From the NCBI GenBank assembly GCA_027622795.1, contig JAQBZA010000051.1, positions 1 through 12,645 on the forward strand: a stretch of DNA of 12,645 nucleotides, read 5' to 3'. The DNA comes from Planctomycetota bacterium. GTDB lineage: Bacteria > Planctomycetota > Planctomycetia > Pirellulales > UBA1268. The position numbers and the translations under genes are program-made. Position 1 is the first letter of the stretch. Every line of letters begins with the position of its first letter. Shown piece after piece: positions 1 through 6,718 of this stretch. Below the pieces are notes generated by a model. The model did no database searches, was not told the origin of the DNA, and was given only the letters and a program-made list of their open reading frames with translations.

Positions 1-10
1 CTGAGTCGGC

Positions 11-53
11 GTAGGAAACCGAGCGGAGCCAGGACGGCGAAGCGAGGTTTCCT
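11..53. repeat. Stem-loop repeat, GTAGG type, copy 1
   Basis: The arms AGGAAACC (13-20) and GGTTTCCT (46-53) are perfectly complementary over 8 bp and enclose a 25-nt purine- and GC-rich loop. The unit begins with GTAGG, as does the next one. Its loop shares the pattern AGCG-AGC...CGGCGAAG with copy 2, although the arms differ completely. It lies about 105 bp beyond the stop codon of the DUF1571 gene. It could act as a structured 3' element or belong to a dispersed intergenic repeat family. No T-run follows on either strand, so it is not a textbook intrinsic terminator. Confidence 0.5.
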
Positions 54-68
54 CCGAGCGAGCGAAGG

Positions 69-110
69 GTAGGATGCCCGTAGCGAGCGTCCGGCGAAGT
101 GGCACGGGCA
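69..110. repeat. Stem-loop repeat, GTAGG type, copy 2
   Basis: After a leading GTAGG (69-73), the arms TGCCCGT (75-81) and ACGGGCA (104-110) pair perfectly over 7 bp around a 22-nt loop. The loop carries the same AGCGAGC...CGGCGAAG core as copy 1. Arms that differ between copies while each remains self-complementary suggest that the fold matters more than the arm sequence. The element ends 47 bp downstream of the DUF1571 stop codon on the minus strand and may serve as its 3' end. The rest of the stretch 1-157 shows no gene. Confidence 0.5.
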
Positions 111-157
111 ACCCCGAGCCGCGTCACCACCAACGCCTCCTTCTTTGCAGCGAACGC

Positions 158-1075
158 CTACTTCTTCCCACCAAACTTATACGACGGATTGGCCGGGTCG
201 AAGTCGGCATCGGTGAAGCCCTGATTGGTCTTCACGTTCATGTAGGTGTATTCCTCCATGAGCACCGGCTGCCCCCCCGCCTCGTGCGGCCAGTCATAGG
301 CCTCGTAGCGGATCGGAATCAGCAGTTCGTCGTCGATGAAGACCCGGGCCAGGTGAAAGCGGAAATTTCTCCGCGGCACAGGATGCACCACCTGCACGCA
401 GGTGCAGATCCGGCCGTTGACCTTCGCGTTCGGAAAGAAATTGACCTCGCATTCGCCAAACTGCTTATCATGCTCAGCCACCTCAACAAGCCGCTCCGCG
501 AGCCGCTCCACTCCAAACTCGGTGATCGGATAGCGATTGCCGGTCATCGCGAGCATGCTCTGCGGCTTGAGCGAAACCGTCCCGACCATCGCCCGCACGC
601 CGCTTCCCGCGTGGGCGAGCATGTTGTTGTCATTTTTGCCATCGACGTAGATCACTTCCTGGCCCTTTACATCTTCCGGGCCAAGGAAATACAGATACAC
701 ACTGAAGGGCGCCCGCCGCACCTTCGCAAACATGTACTGGTGCTCGCCGAGCTTGCCGTCAATCCGCTCCCGCTTGACCATCGTGCACGAGTAGTCCTGG
801 ATCGTGGCCTGAAGCGAGGCGAGCCCCTTGGCGGCCAGTTCGAGAGCCGGCTCAAGTGGATGGGCACCGGCAGACGCGGCATTGGCCTCACCGGCATTGA
901 CGTTCATCTGGGAGGCATCACCGGCGGGAACGAGGCCTGGGCCCTGCGTTCCGGCTGCGTCGGCCGGGAGGGGGGCGGCCGGCTGCTGGGCCAGCGTGGG
1001 TCCGCATACCAGCAGCGCCGGCACGATCACACACCCGATCCAGAGACGACTGAGACACATCTGCTTGCCGACCAT
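158..1075 (-). CDS. DUF1571 family exported protein
   Basis: Predicted secreted protein of 305 residues. Residues 1-29 form a signal peptide: basic start, hydrophobic stretch LWIGCVIVPALLVCG, and a likely cut near TLA-QQ. A low-complexity Ala/Pro/Gly linker follows to about residue 75. The folded domain (about 76-305) opens with YSCTMVKRERIDGKL near 95-109 and ends with DFDPANPSYKFGGKK. Both blocks resemble the DUF1571 family of planctomycetes and relatives. The biochemical role of that family is unknown to me; a lipid- or lipoprotein-carrier-like fold is only a guess. The ATG at 1075 was chosen over the one at 1087 because GGAGGGA lies just upstream of it. The upstream ATG would add MEGK and would place that ribosome binding site inside the gene. 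The gene is transcribed divergently from the hydrolase-plsC-cdsA operon. A longer plus-strand open frame covers the same DNA but lacks these features. Confidence 0.85.
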   Translation of the reverse strand: MVGKQMCLSRLWIGCVIVPALLVCGPTLAQQPAAPLPADAAGTQGPGLVPAGDASQMNVNAGEANAASAGAHPLEPALELAAKGLASLQATIQDYSCTMVKRERIDGKLGEHQYMFAKVRRAPFSVYLYFLGPEDVKGQEVIYVDGKNDNNMLAHAGSGVRAMVGTVSLKPQSMLAMTGNRYPITEFGVERLAERLVEVAEHDKQFGECEVNFFPNAKVNGRICTCVQVVHPVPRRNFRFHLARVFIDDELLIPIRYEAYDWPHEAGGQPVLMEEYTYMNVKTNQGFTDADFDPANPSYKFGGKK

Positions 1076-1078
1076 CTT

Positions 1079-1085
1079 TCCCTCC
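1079..1085 (-). promoter_or_regulatory. Ribosome binding site deciding the DUF1571 start
   Basis: On the minus strand GGAGGGA is followed by AAG and ATG. The GGAGG core sits 5 nt before the ATG at 1075, an ideal distance. This favours that start over the in-frame ATG at 1087, which has no such site. Confidence 0.65.
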
Positions 1086-1138
1086 ATGGATCTGCCTGTC
1101 GGGCCTGCTTAGGCAAGGGCATCCATGCCACTGCCGTT

Positions 1139-1167
1139 CGTATCAAGAGACAAAAACCCGCAGTCAA
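1139..1167 (-). promoter_or_regulatory. Possible sigma-70-like promoter of the DUF1571 gene
   Basis: On the minus strand TTGACT (1162-1167) matches 5 of 6 bases of the -35 consensus. After a 17-bp spacer comes GATACG (1139-1144), a weak -10 with 3 of 6 matches. Transcription would start near 1132 and leave a 5' leader of roughly 57 nt. The strong -35 and the exact spacer support it; the poor -10 and the little-studied promoter rules of planctomycetes weaken it. Confidence 0.3.
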
Positions 1168-1251
1168 AACCTTTGTGTTGGAATCGCAATTCATGTCCGC
1201 AACCATGAGAAACAACCGGTAGGCCGGCATGTTCCGGAGAGGCGTTGAAGT

Positions 1252-1364
1252 TTCACAGTGAAGCTCCGGCACCCTGCAGACCACGGGACTCTAGCGAACA
1301 CCGCTCCAAACAGCCATGCAGGTTTTTCCCGTATTTTACGGAAAAAGCCGGGGCGGCTTGCCCC
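1252..1364 (+). promoter_or_regulatory. Leader region with several inverted repeats upstream of the hydrolase operon
   Basis: The 352-bp gap between the divergent genes (1076-1427) holds no convincing gene. It contains a small palindrome TTCAC-A-GTGAA (1252-1262). A hairpin TTTTTCCCGTA / TACGGAAAAA follows (1323-1333 with 1337-1346, one bulged C). Two overlapping, mutually exclusive stems come next: AAGCC/GGCTT (1345-1349 with 1355-1359) and GGGGC/GCCCC (1350-1354 with 1360-1364). These could be an operator or a leader structure for the operon starting at 1428. I could not place a clear plus-strand promoter. The structures are visible; regulation is only inferred. Confidence 0.3.
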
Positions 1365-1427
1365 TGTCTTTCCCCACAACCATGCTCAGAGACTCTCCAG
1401 CGTTCAAAAATCCCACGTTTGGCGGTC

Positions 1428-2117
1428 ATGTCGCACACCGATTCCATCACAACCCCCGGGGGCCTCGCCGTGAGCCGCGTGGAATCGATGCCCTTCGGGG
1501 AGAATACCTATGTGGTGCATCGCCCCCCAGATCGTCGCTGCCTCGTAATCGATCCCGGATTTGAACCCGATGCGATTGTGGCAGCCATTGAAAATGCCGG
1601 GCTCGAGCCGGAGGCGATCCTCCTCACCCACGGTCATTCCGATCACATTGCTGGCAACGCCGCCCTGCGCTCGGTGTGGCCCGGTCTGCCGATCCTGATC
1701 GGCCGCCATGACGCCCCGAAACTCCTGGACGCAAAGGCCAACCTCTCGGCACCGTTCGGCTTTCTTGTCAACAGTCCGCCGGCTGACCAGTTGCTCGACA
1801 ACGGCGACACGGTTGAACTGGCGGGGCTCTCCCTCGCCATTCACGAGATTCCTGGTCATTCGATCGGTCATGTTGTGTTTCAGGTGGTCGATTGCGATCC
1901 CCCGGTCGTTTTCGCCGGTGATGTCTTGTTTCGCGAGGGCATCGGCCGCACCGACTTTCCCGACGGCAGTTTCGACGCGCTGGCCCGCGGCATCACGGCG
2001 ACGCTCTATTCCCTGCCAGACGAGACACTCGTGTTTCCCGGCCATGGACCGGCGACCACCGTGGGTCATGAACGTCGCCACAACCCATTTGTGACCGACC
2101 CGCGAGGCCCGTCATGA
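1428..2117 (+). CDS. Metallo-beta-lactamase-fold hydrolase, glyoxalase II-like
   Basis: Cytoplasmic metal-dependent hydrolase of 229 residues with no signal peptide. The metal-binding motif THGHSDHIAG gives H68, H70, D72 and H73. Further ligands are H144 (in PGHSIGH), D165 (in FAGDVLF) and H206 (in FPGHG), the usual order for the glyoxalase II/YcbL-like branch. The C-terminal ERRHNPF resembles the end of that family. Such enzymes hydrolyse thioesters such as S-lactoylglutathione or other small esters; the substrate cannot be told here. The length of about 215-230 residues is that of the short single-domain form, without the extra C-terminal domain of classical glyoxalase II. The ATG at 1428 was chosen because homology-like sequence begins soon after it; GTG at 1470, preceded by a G-rich stretch, is an alternative. 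The stop overlaps the start of the acyltransferase (ATGA), so the two are probably translationally coupled. Confidence 0.9.
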   Translation: MSHTDSITTPGGLAVSRVESMPFGENTYVVHRPPDRRCLVIDPGFEPDAIVAAIENAGLEPEAILLTHGHSDHIAGNAALRSVWPGLPILIGRHDAPKLLDAKANLSAPFGFLVNSPPADQLLDNGDTVELAGLSLAIHEIPGHSIGHVVFQVVDCDPPVVFAGDVLFREGIGRTDFPDGSFDALARGITATLYSLPDETLVFPGHGPATTVGHERRHNPFVTDPRGPS

Positions 2118-2881
2118 CCCCTCCCATCCTCGCGACCACCGCACCGGGCAAGAAACGCCCGCCACCCCGATTGACCGAGCGGCCGGTGACGGGGAATGAT
2201 GTGTCGATGCTTTCTCCGGCAGATCCTTTCACGTCGCCCGTTGCCGTCGCTTCGCTGCAGCACCGGTCGCCCCTCTGCCGGGCCGCCGGACTCTTGTTGG
2301 CCGGACTGGCGCGGCTTCTCTCCGGTGCAAGCGTTCGCTGGATTGCCAGTCAACCCGATACCTGCCAGCGGATCTACTTTGCCAATCACACCAGCCACCT
2401 CGACGCCCTTGTGATCTGGGCTTCGCTTCCTCCCTCGATTCGCGAGATCACTCGCCCTGTCGCGGCCAAGGACTATTGGTCGCGGGGACTGATCCGCCGC
2501 TGGCTGGCCCGCGATGTATTCGATGCGCTCCTTATCGATCGTACCGACATCAAGGTGCATCAGAGTCCGGTCGACCTGATGCTCCGGGAGATCGGCACCG
2601 CAAAATCGTTGATCGTATTCCCCGAGGGCAGCCGCAGCATCAGCGGTGAAGTGCAGGAATTCAAAAGTGGGCTCTACTACCTCGCCAAGAAGCGGCCTGA
2701 CATCGAACTGATCCCGGTCTTCATCGACAACCTCAACCGCGTGCTACCCCGCGGAGAGTTTCTCCCCGTGCCGCTGCTCTCGTGCATCAGTTTTGGCCCA
2801 CCGCTCTGGCTGGAACAGGGTGAGCAAAAGCTTGACTTTCTCACTCGCGCCCGTCGGGCACTGCTGGCGCTTAAGGAGTAG
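2114..2881 (+). CDS. plsC: PlsC-type 1-acyl-sn-glycerol-3-phosphate acyltransferase
   Basis: Probable lysophospholipid acyltransferase of 255 residues, transferring an acyl chain to the sn-2 position of lysophosphatidate at the inner face of the cytoplasmic membrane. The catalytic HX4D motif is NHTSHLD (H92, D97). The phosphate-binding block is FPEGSRS (169-175), an EGSR variant of the usual EGTR. A later block IPVFIDNLNRV (200-210) fits motif IV. A hydrophobic stretch near 57-70 may embed in the membrane. The start at 2114 overlaps the preceding stop as ATGA. GTG at 2201 and ATG at 2207 would remove a 29-31-residue polar, proline-rich N-terminus that has no obvious counterpart in the family, so the true start is uncertain. 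cdsA follows directly, and that enzyme uses the phosphatidate made here. Other members of the superfamily use other acceptors, so the exact substrate is an inference. Confidence 0.85.
   Translation: MTPPILATTAPGKKRPPPRLTERPVTGNDVSMLSPADPFTSPVAVASLQHRSPLCRAAGLLLAGLARLLSGASVRWIASQPDTCQRIYFANHTSHLDALVIWASLPPSIREITRPVAAKDYWSRGLIRRWLARDVFDALLIDRTDIKVHQSPVDLMLREIGTAKSLIVFPEGSRSISGEVQEFKSGLYYLAKKRPDIELIPVFIDNLNRVLPRGEFLPVPLLSCISFGPPLWLEQGEQKLDFLTRARRALLALKE
2873..2878 (+). promoter_or_regulatory. Ribosome binding site of cdsA
   Basis: AAGGAG lies in the last codons of the acyltransferase gene, 9 nt ahead of the cdsA ATG at 2888. It supports that start and shows that the two genes share one transcript. 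Confidence 0.6.
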
Positions 2882-2887
2882 CGTGGC

Positions 2888-3841
2888 ATGAACGACGTGC
2901 GGACGATCGTTCTTGTCACAGGAGTTTTAGCCCTGCTGACGGCTGCCACTGGGGCGGGCCAATTCCTGAAGCGGCACCCCGACCGTGGTCTCGATCCGGC
3001 CGCAGTTCGCACCTTCAATCTCCGGCTCCGCGGATGGTGGATCCTGTGCACAGTGCTGGCCGCCGCTTTCTGGCTCGGCACAACGGCCACGGTCGTGCTC
3101 TTCGGGCTGGTGTCGTTTTGGGCACTCCGTGAGTTCATCACGCTGACCCCCACCCGCAAGGGCGACCACCGCGCGCTGTTCTGGGTGTTTTTCCTGTTTA
3201 CGCCTCTGCACTATGTGCTCGTGGGTCTGAATCGATACGACATCTTCAGTGTTTTCCTACCGGTCTACGCCACGCTCTTCGTGCTCGCCCGCGTGGCCGT
3301 GGCGGGTGACTACAAGCGTTTTCTCGAACGGACGGCGAAGATTCAGGCCGGCCTCGTGGTCTGTGTCTACTGCCTCTCGTTTGCTCCCGCGTTGTTGCAG
3401 ATCCCGGTGGAGGGGCAGGCCACCGTCGGCCGCAGCGCGAATTTCCGACTGCTGTTTTTCCTGATCCTCCTCGTGCAGTTTGCCGACGGAACGCAGTATG
3501 TGTGGAGCCGGATGCTCGGTCGGCGGTTGGTGGCCGCCGCCGTCAGTTCCAACCGCACATGGGAAGGACTGCTCGGGAGTGCGGCCAGCACGGCACTGCT
3601 CGCAGCGGTGCTGTGGTGGGCCGCGCCCCCCTATCAACCATGGCAGGCGGCGTTGGCGGGGCTCGTGATCGCGGTGCTGGGCTTCGCCGGCGGGATGACC
3701 ATGTCGGCCATCAAGCGCGACCGCGGCGTCAAGGATTACGGCACGCTTGTGGCCGGCCACGGCGGCGTGCTCGACCGTGTCGACTCAATGTGCTTCGCCG
3801 CGCCGGTCTTCTACCACCTGACACTGCTGGTGGCGCAGTAG
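2888..3841 (+). CDS. cdsA: Phosphatidate cytidylyltransferase (CDP-diacylglycerol synthase)
   Basis: Integral membrane enzyme of 317 residues that converts phosphatidate and CTP to CDP-diacylglycerol, the precursor of most bacterial phospholipids. The family signature is complete near the C-terminus: SAIKRDRGVKDYG (273-285) followed by HGGVLDRVD (291-299), with the conserved K-D, H-G-G and D-R-x-D residues. SNRTWEG (221-227) is another conserved block before it. Hydrophobic segments suited to membrane helices lie near 5-22, 50-80, 98-112, 122-138, 153-171, 187-199, 230-246 and 254-270. The length is slightly above the usual 270-300 residues. The gene lies 6 bp after the acyltransferase stop, and the two enzymes catalyse consecutive steps. 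A variant CdsA-like protein of unknown specificity, such as YnbB of E. coli, also sits in small lipid operons, so this need not be the main housekeeping copy. Confidence 0.92.
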   Translation: MNDVRTIVLVTGVLALLTAATGAGQFLKRHPDRGLDPAAVRTFNLRLRGWWILCTVLAAAFWLGTTATVVLFGLVSFWALREFITLTPTRKGDHRALFWVFFLFTPLHYVLVGLNRYDIFSVFLPVYATLFVLARVAVAGDYKRFLERTAKIQAGLVVCVYCLSFAPALLQIPVEGQATVGRSANFRLLFFLILLVQFADGTQYVWSRMLGRRLVAAAVSSNRTWEGLLGSAASTALLAAVLWWAAPPYQPWQAALAGLVIAVLGFAGGMTMSAIKRDRGVKDYGTLVAGHGGVLDRVDSMCFAAPVFYHLTLLVAQ

Positions 3842-3865
3842 GATGCCGACCTCCGGTCGGCCTAC
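3838..3865. terminator. Bidirectional stem-loop between convergent genes, containing both stop codons
   Basis: GCCGACC (3845-3851) and GGTCGGC (3855-3861) pair perfectly around a TCC loop. GTAG (3838-3841) and CTAC (3862-3865) extend the stem past a 3-nt bulge. The TAG of cdsA and the TAG of the minus-strand peptidase gene are the outer arms of the palindrome. The whole gap between the convergent genes is 20 bp, so this is the natural site for termination in both directions. No T-run follows on either strand, so termination may need Rho, or the element may mainly stabilise RNA 3' ends. It opens with GTAGGATGCC, like the repeat at 69-110 (GTAGGATGCCC). Confidence 0.55.
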
Positions 3866-4797
3866 TTGCGCGAGTAGATTGACCTGCGACCGGAGACGTT
3901 CAAGGCTGCCGGACCCTGCGGAACATGGATGGGCACGATCTCCGCATCCGGACTCTGGCCACGGGCCCGCGGCGTGGCGGCAGCCAACGCAACTGCCGAA
4001 GGCGGTGGCATGACTGCCGGCGGGGCCGGGCAGCCCCGCTTCACCCATTCCAGCCACACATGCTGGAGGTGCGCGAGATCGCCGACGCCATAGTGACTGG
4101 CCAGCGCTGCTGGCCAGTTTTCCGTGGCCAAGCCATCACCGACAAAGGCCACGTACTTATGCCGCCCTCCCCGCTCGATGAGGAATCGGGCCAGCGAATA
4201 GCCCTGCGAATACAGCGGCAACACGTCGGCCGGATACTCCCGCATCGCAAACATGTCAGGGAAGGCGATGCCTCGCCCGGTGGAGAGAAACTCTACCAGC
4301 AGGCGATGTTGGCGGGCCCGTTCCACCGGGTGTTCGACGGTCGTACAGGCTCCCTCGTCGGCCCACCGCGGAAGCGGCTGGCGGAAGTGAGTGGCGAAGA
4401 TCGTGTGCGTGATTTCATGCGGCAACACTGAATCAAGGATGCGCTCCTCACTTCCTTGGATCGTCATCGTCCAGTTGAAAACTTCGCCCTTGTCAAAGAC
4501 GAAGCTCGTGGCTCCCCCGGCGCCGAGCTGCGGAGCCACCTCGGCCGCGATGGGACAGGGACGGCTCCACCGCGGGAGCGGCTGCCCGATCCATTCGATC
4601 GCCAAATCATGACGATACTGTTCGGCTGCGTCACCGATGCGGCGGGCAAGCGCGGGCGTGGGGGCTTCGACGATGAAGTTGGCCGTTCTATGGCCGGCTG
4701 CGACTGCCGCAGCCCCACACCCGGCAACCATCCCACTGATCACAATCCTGAGCAGCCCGCGCCACCAGCGTTGATCGACAATCCGTCCGTCCGCCAT
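3862..4797 (-). CDS. Predicted lipoprotein metallopeptidase, gluzincin type (peptidase MA-like)
   Basis: Exported zinc peptidase candidate of 311 residues. The N-terminus has arginines at 10, 13 and 17, then a short hydrophobic stretch ending in VAGC (24-27), which fits a lipobox with C27 as the lipid-modified residue. A plain signal peptide or anchor is the alternative. HEITH (127-131) is an HExxH zinc site. WADEGA (145-150) supplies the downstream glutamate ligand E148, at the short spacing seen in gluzincins of the peptidase-MA-like group. YSQGYSLARFLIERGG (196-211) and WLEWVKRG near 248-255 fit the helical part of that fold. The tail from about 257 is Pro/Ala-rich and probably disordered. 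The start is strongly supported by an upstream GGAGGTGA. The gene lies on the same strand as the giant membrane protein genes, 181 bp downstream, so co-transcription is possible. The substrate is unknown. Confidence 0.8.
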   Translation of the reverse strand: MADGRIVDQRWWRGLLRIVISGMVAGCGAAAVAAGHRTANFIVEAPTPALARRIGDAAEQYRHDLAIEWIGQPLPRWSRPCPIAAEVAPQLGAGGATSFVFDKGEVFNWTMTIQGSEERILDSVLPHEITHTIFATHFRQPLPRWADEGACTTVEHPVERARQHRLLVEFLSTGRGIAFPDMFAMREYPADVLPLYSQGYSLARFLIERGGRHKYVAFVGDGLATENWPAALASHYGVGDLAHLQHVWLEWVKRGCPAPPAVMPPPSAVALAAATPRARGQSPDAEIVPIHVPQGPAALNVSGRRSIYSRK

Positions 4798-4803
4798 GCC
4801 CGG

Positions 4804-4811
4804 TCACCTCC
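4804..4811 (-). promoter_or_regulatory. Strong ribosome binding site of the metallopeptidase gene
   Basis: On the minus strand GGAGGTGA lies 6 nt before the ATG. It matches the anti-Shine-Dalgarno sequence over eight bases and is the best such site in the window. It suggests efficient translation independent of the genes upstream. Confidence 0.7.
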
Positions 4812-4850
4812 GTGTGCCTGCGTCGTTCGCGTGTTGATCATCACGAAGCA

Positions 4851-4930
4851 GGCGGAATCCTTTCCGCCGCCCCGCACTCGCGCACGACACCTCGCCCCGA
4901 AACACCGTGCATGCAGGTGACCAGCACCTG
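4851..4930. other. Two inverted repeats in the gap before the metallopeptidase gene
   Basis: The 181-bp gap 4798-4978 holds no gene. GGCGGAA (4851-4857) and TTCCGCC (4862-4868) form a perfect 7-bp stem with a 4-nt loop. CAGGTG (4914-4919) and CACCTG (4925-4930) form a 6-bp stem with a 5-nt loop. Either could end transcription of the giant gene, which stops at 4979, or structure the leader of the peptidase mRNA. Neither has a following T-run on the minus strand, and I could not recognise a promoter. Confidence 0.3.
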
Positions 4931-4978
4931 AGAGCGATCGGACACTACCGGGAGGGCCCAGATGGAGCCAGACCGCTT

Positions 4979-6718
4979 TTATCGTGGCGGAAGCATGATC
5001 TGTTGTGTCGAAGGCATGTCGGCCAACCCGACGCCGGAGGGCGAGGGGAACTGGGCAACCGTGCTTTCGTCACTGAAGGACGGGAGCCACCACCGAGATA
5101 CTCGCGGCAGCCCATCAATCAGGGCCACGAGAAGAAACACCATCCCCGGCCACGCCGGTGTGAGAAGAATAAGCCAGGCTACTCCTGCTGCGGCTGCGGC
5201 CGCAGGCAGCCAACGCCGCACGGTCACCGTCCAGTCGGCTGGCCAAAACCTGCCTGTCTTCCACAGCACGACTGCCCCAACCATCAGCACGAGGGTCGCC
5301 AACACGCGACCACCCACCGTGGGATCGGCACGCCGTGCGACTCGCAACGTGAGCCCACGAACGGTATCCCCCGCCATCGGGCCTTCGACAACAGCATAGA
5401 GCAGGTCTGCACTGGCCCTGTCGGGACCTGGTTTGGGTACCCACGGTTTTTCGGCTGCGAGCAGTTCGCCGCTTCCGCGGAGTGTCATAAATTCCTCCAG
5501 CCGCCCGCGACCAGGGCCTTTCGTCACCGTCAATGACTCGGCGAAATCGGGAGCCAAGCGACCAAATGCGGCAACCTGCTCCGCTTCATACTCTGCCGCG
5601 GTCACGACCCGGGCCGGGTCAGCCACGCGCAACACTCGGGCCCCTGGCGTCCATACCGCCCACACCATACGCCTGCATGCCAAACCCTGTAAGACGGGCG
5701 CCCCGATCTCAAACGGTTTTCCATCGCCCGACTGTGATCCCATTTCACCGGCAAAGACGGCGAGCACCGACCGCGGCCATCGCGTCGTCAACAAGGGAAT
5801 CTCCCACGTGCCATCATCTCGTGGAACGGCGCTGGCCGGGCGACCATCGACAAGGGTCTCAAAGAGCCGCATGCCGGACGGAAGCGCCAGCCGCAGCAGT
5901 GGACCGTTGGCCACAACATCGAATCGCACACTTCCCCAGCAGCGGCCCCGCTGATCCACCACAAGCGTTACGTCGGCCAATTCAACCCGTTCTTCCCGCT
6001 GCTCAGGGAAAGCCGCCATGCCCTCGGCGCTCGTTGGCTCGACGTCGACAGCAGCGACAGGTAAGTCGATGACCTCACCGCGTTCATATTGAATGGCAAC
6101 TTCTCCTCCGAGCAATTCCACCGTGCCACTGATAACACGCTCGCCAGCCATGGCGCCACCGCTCTCCTCGCCAATCGCTTCACTGAAGATCGGCAACACT
6201 GTGACGCCACGGCCGTCACGACTTGTCCAGCCAACGGTGAGGGGCGTGGTTCCTGCAATGCCCGCACGCATCACGGCAACCGTTCCTCGATTCGACGCCC
6301 TTTCCTGGACGCGGGCCGCAACATCGAGCCGAAAACGCCCTGTCTCAGGCCGTTGGACGACGACGCGCATCTGATTCGCGGCCACGCGAGACCAGCAGAT
6401 ATCAACGGGACGGACGATGCCCGCGTCGGGGTCGCCAAACCGCTCCGCTTGGAGATCGACCCGATCGATAACCGCGTCGAAGGGGAGGCTGATCGTGGCA
6501 TCGACAAATGGTCTGTCGCTGGCATCGATCCGGGCCTGAAGCAGCATGCCAATCTGCTCGTCAGTGAACTCGATGGCCAGCCGCTGCGTGGCCCGAATAT
6601 CAGCCTGTCGCCGCGTGACAGTGACCAAGCCACGTGCAAACGGGATCGACATGGGCGACTGAAAGCTGCCGGGGTTCCGCGGCATGACTGACTCTGTGCG
6701 CCAGGCGATTGTCTGCAA
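4979..6718 (-). CDS. C-terminal part of the giant beta-rich membrane protein, separated by a frameshift
   Basis: This frame continues the giant gene after an apparent single-base loss at 6753-6756. Coding character starts at about 6751, with residues reading NATAAQRDAESSLQTIAWRT if the missing A is restored, and runs 590 codons to the stop at 4979. TTG at 6718 and ATG at 6685 are possible starts if it were separate. Neither has a ribosome binding site or signal peptide, and the sequence begins inside a beta-rich region, so a separate gene is unlikely. It contains LPSGMRLFETLVDGRPASAV, then a block with APVLQGLACRRMVWAVW, both echoing modules in the neighbouring units. A C-terminal bundle of about three membrane helices follows (around 1946-1962, 1982-1997 and 2000-2012 of the repaired protein). 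The short Ser/Pro-rich tail ends in IMLPPR. Function unknown. Confidence 0.7.
   Translation of the reverse strand: MQTIAWRTESVMPRNPGSFQSPMSIPFARGLVTVTRRQADIRATQRLAIEFTDEQIGMLLQARIDASDRPFVDATISLPFDAVIDRVDLQAERFGDPDAGIVRPVDICWSRVAANQMRVVVQRPETGRFRLDVAARVQERASNRGTVAVMRAGIAGTTPLTVGWTSRDGRGVTVLPIFSEAIGEESGGAMAGERVISGTVELLGGEVAIQYERGEVIDLPVAAVDVEPTSAEGMAAFPEQREERVELADVTLVVDQRGRCWGSVRFDVVANGPLLRLALPSGMRLFETLVDGRPASAVPRDDGTWEIPLLTTRWPRSVLAVFAGEMGSQSGDGKPFEIGAPVLQGLACRRMVWAVWTPGARVLRVADPARVVTAAEYEAEQVAAFGRLAPDFAESLTVTKGPGRGRLEEFMTLRGSGELLAAEKPWVPKPGPDRASADLLYAVVEGPMAGDTVRGLTLRVARRADPTVGGRVLATLVLMVGAVVLWKTGRFWPADWTVTVRRWLPAAAAAAGVAWLILLTPAWPGMVFLLVALIDGLPRVSRWWLPSFSDESTVAQFPSPSGVGLADMPSTQQIMLPPR

Noticed and set aside
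74..1222. Plus-strand open frame of 382 codons across the DUF1571 gene
   Set aside because: It is antisense to a gene with a signal peptide, a recognisable domain and a good ribosome binding site. Its composition is His/Arg-rich with no known motif, as expected for a shadow frame in GC-rich DNA.
1219..1240. A further GTAGG element in the divergent intergenic region
   Set aside because: It begins GTAGGCCGGCATG, like the other elements, but its only stem is CCGG/CCGG of 4 bp and the loop core is missing. It may be a degenerate copy, but this cannot be supported.
1076..1427. Small protein genes in the divergent intergenic region
   Set aside because: Open frames of 60-85 codons exist on both strands, but none has a ribosome binding site, plausible composition or a recognisable motif.
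4979..6718. An independent gene starting at TTG 6718 or ATG 6685
   Set aside because: There is no Shine-Dalgarno site, no signal peptide for what is an exported-type sequence, and the coding resemblance extends upstream to the frameshift point.
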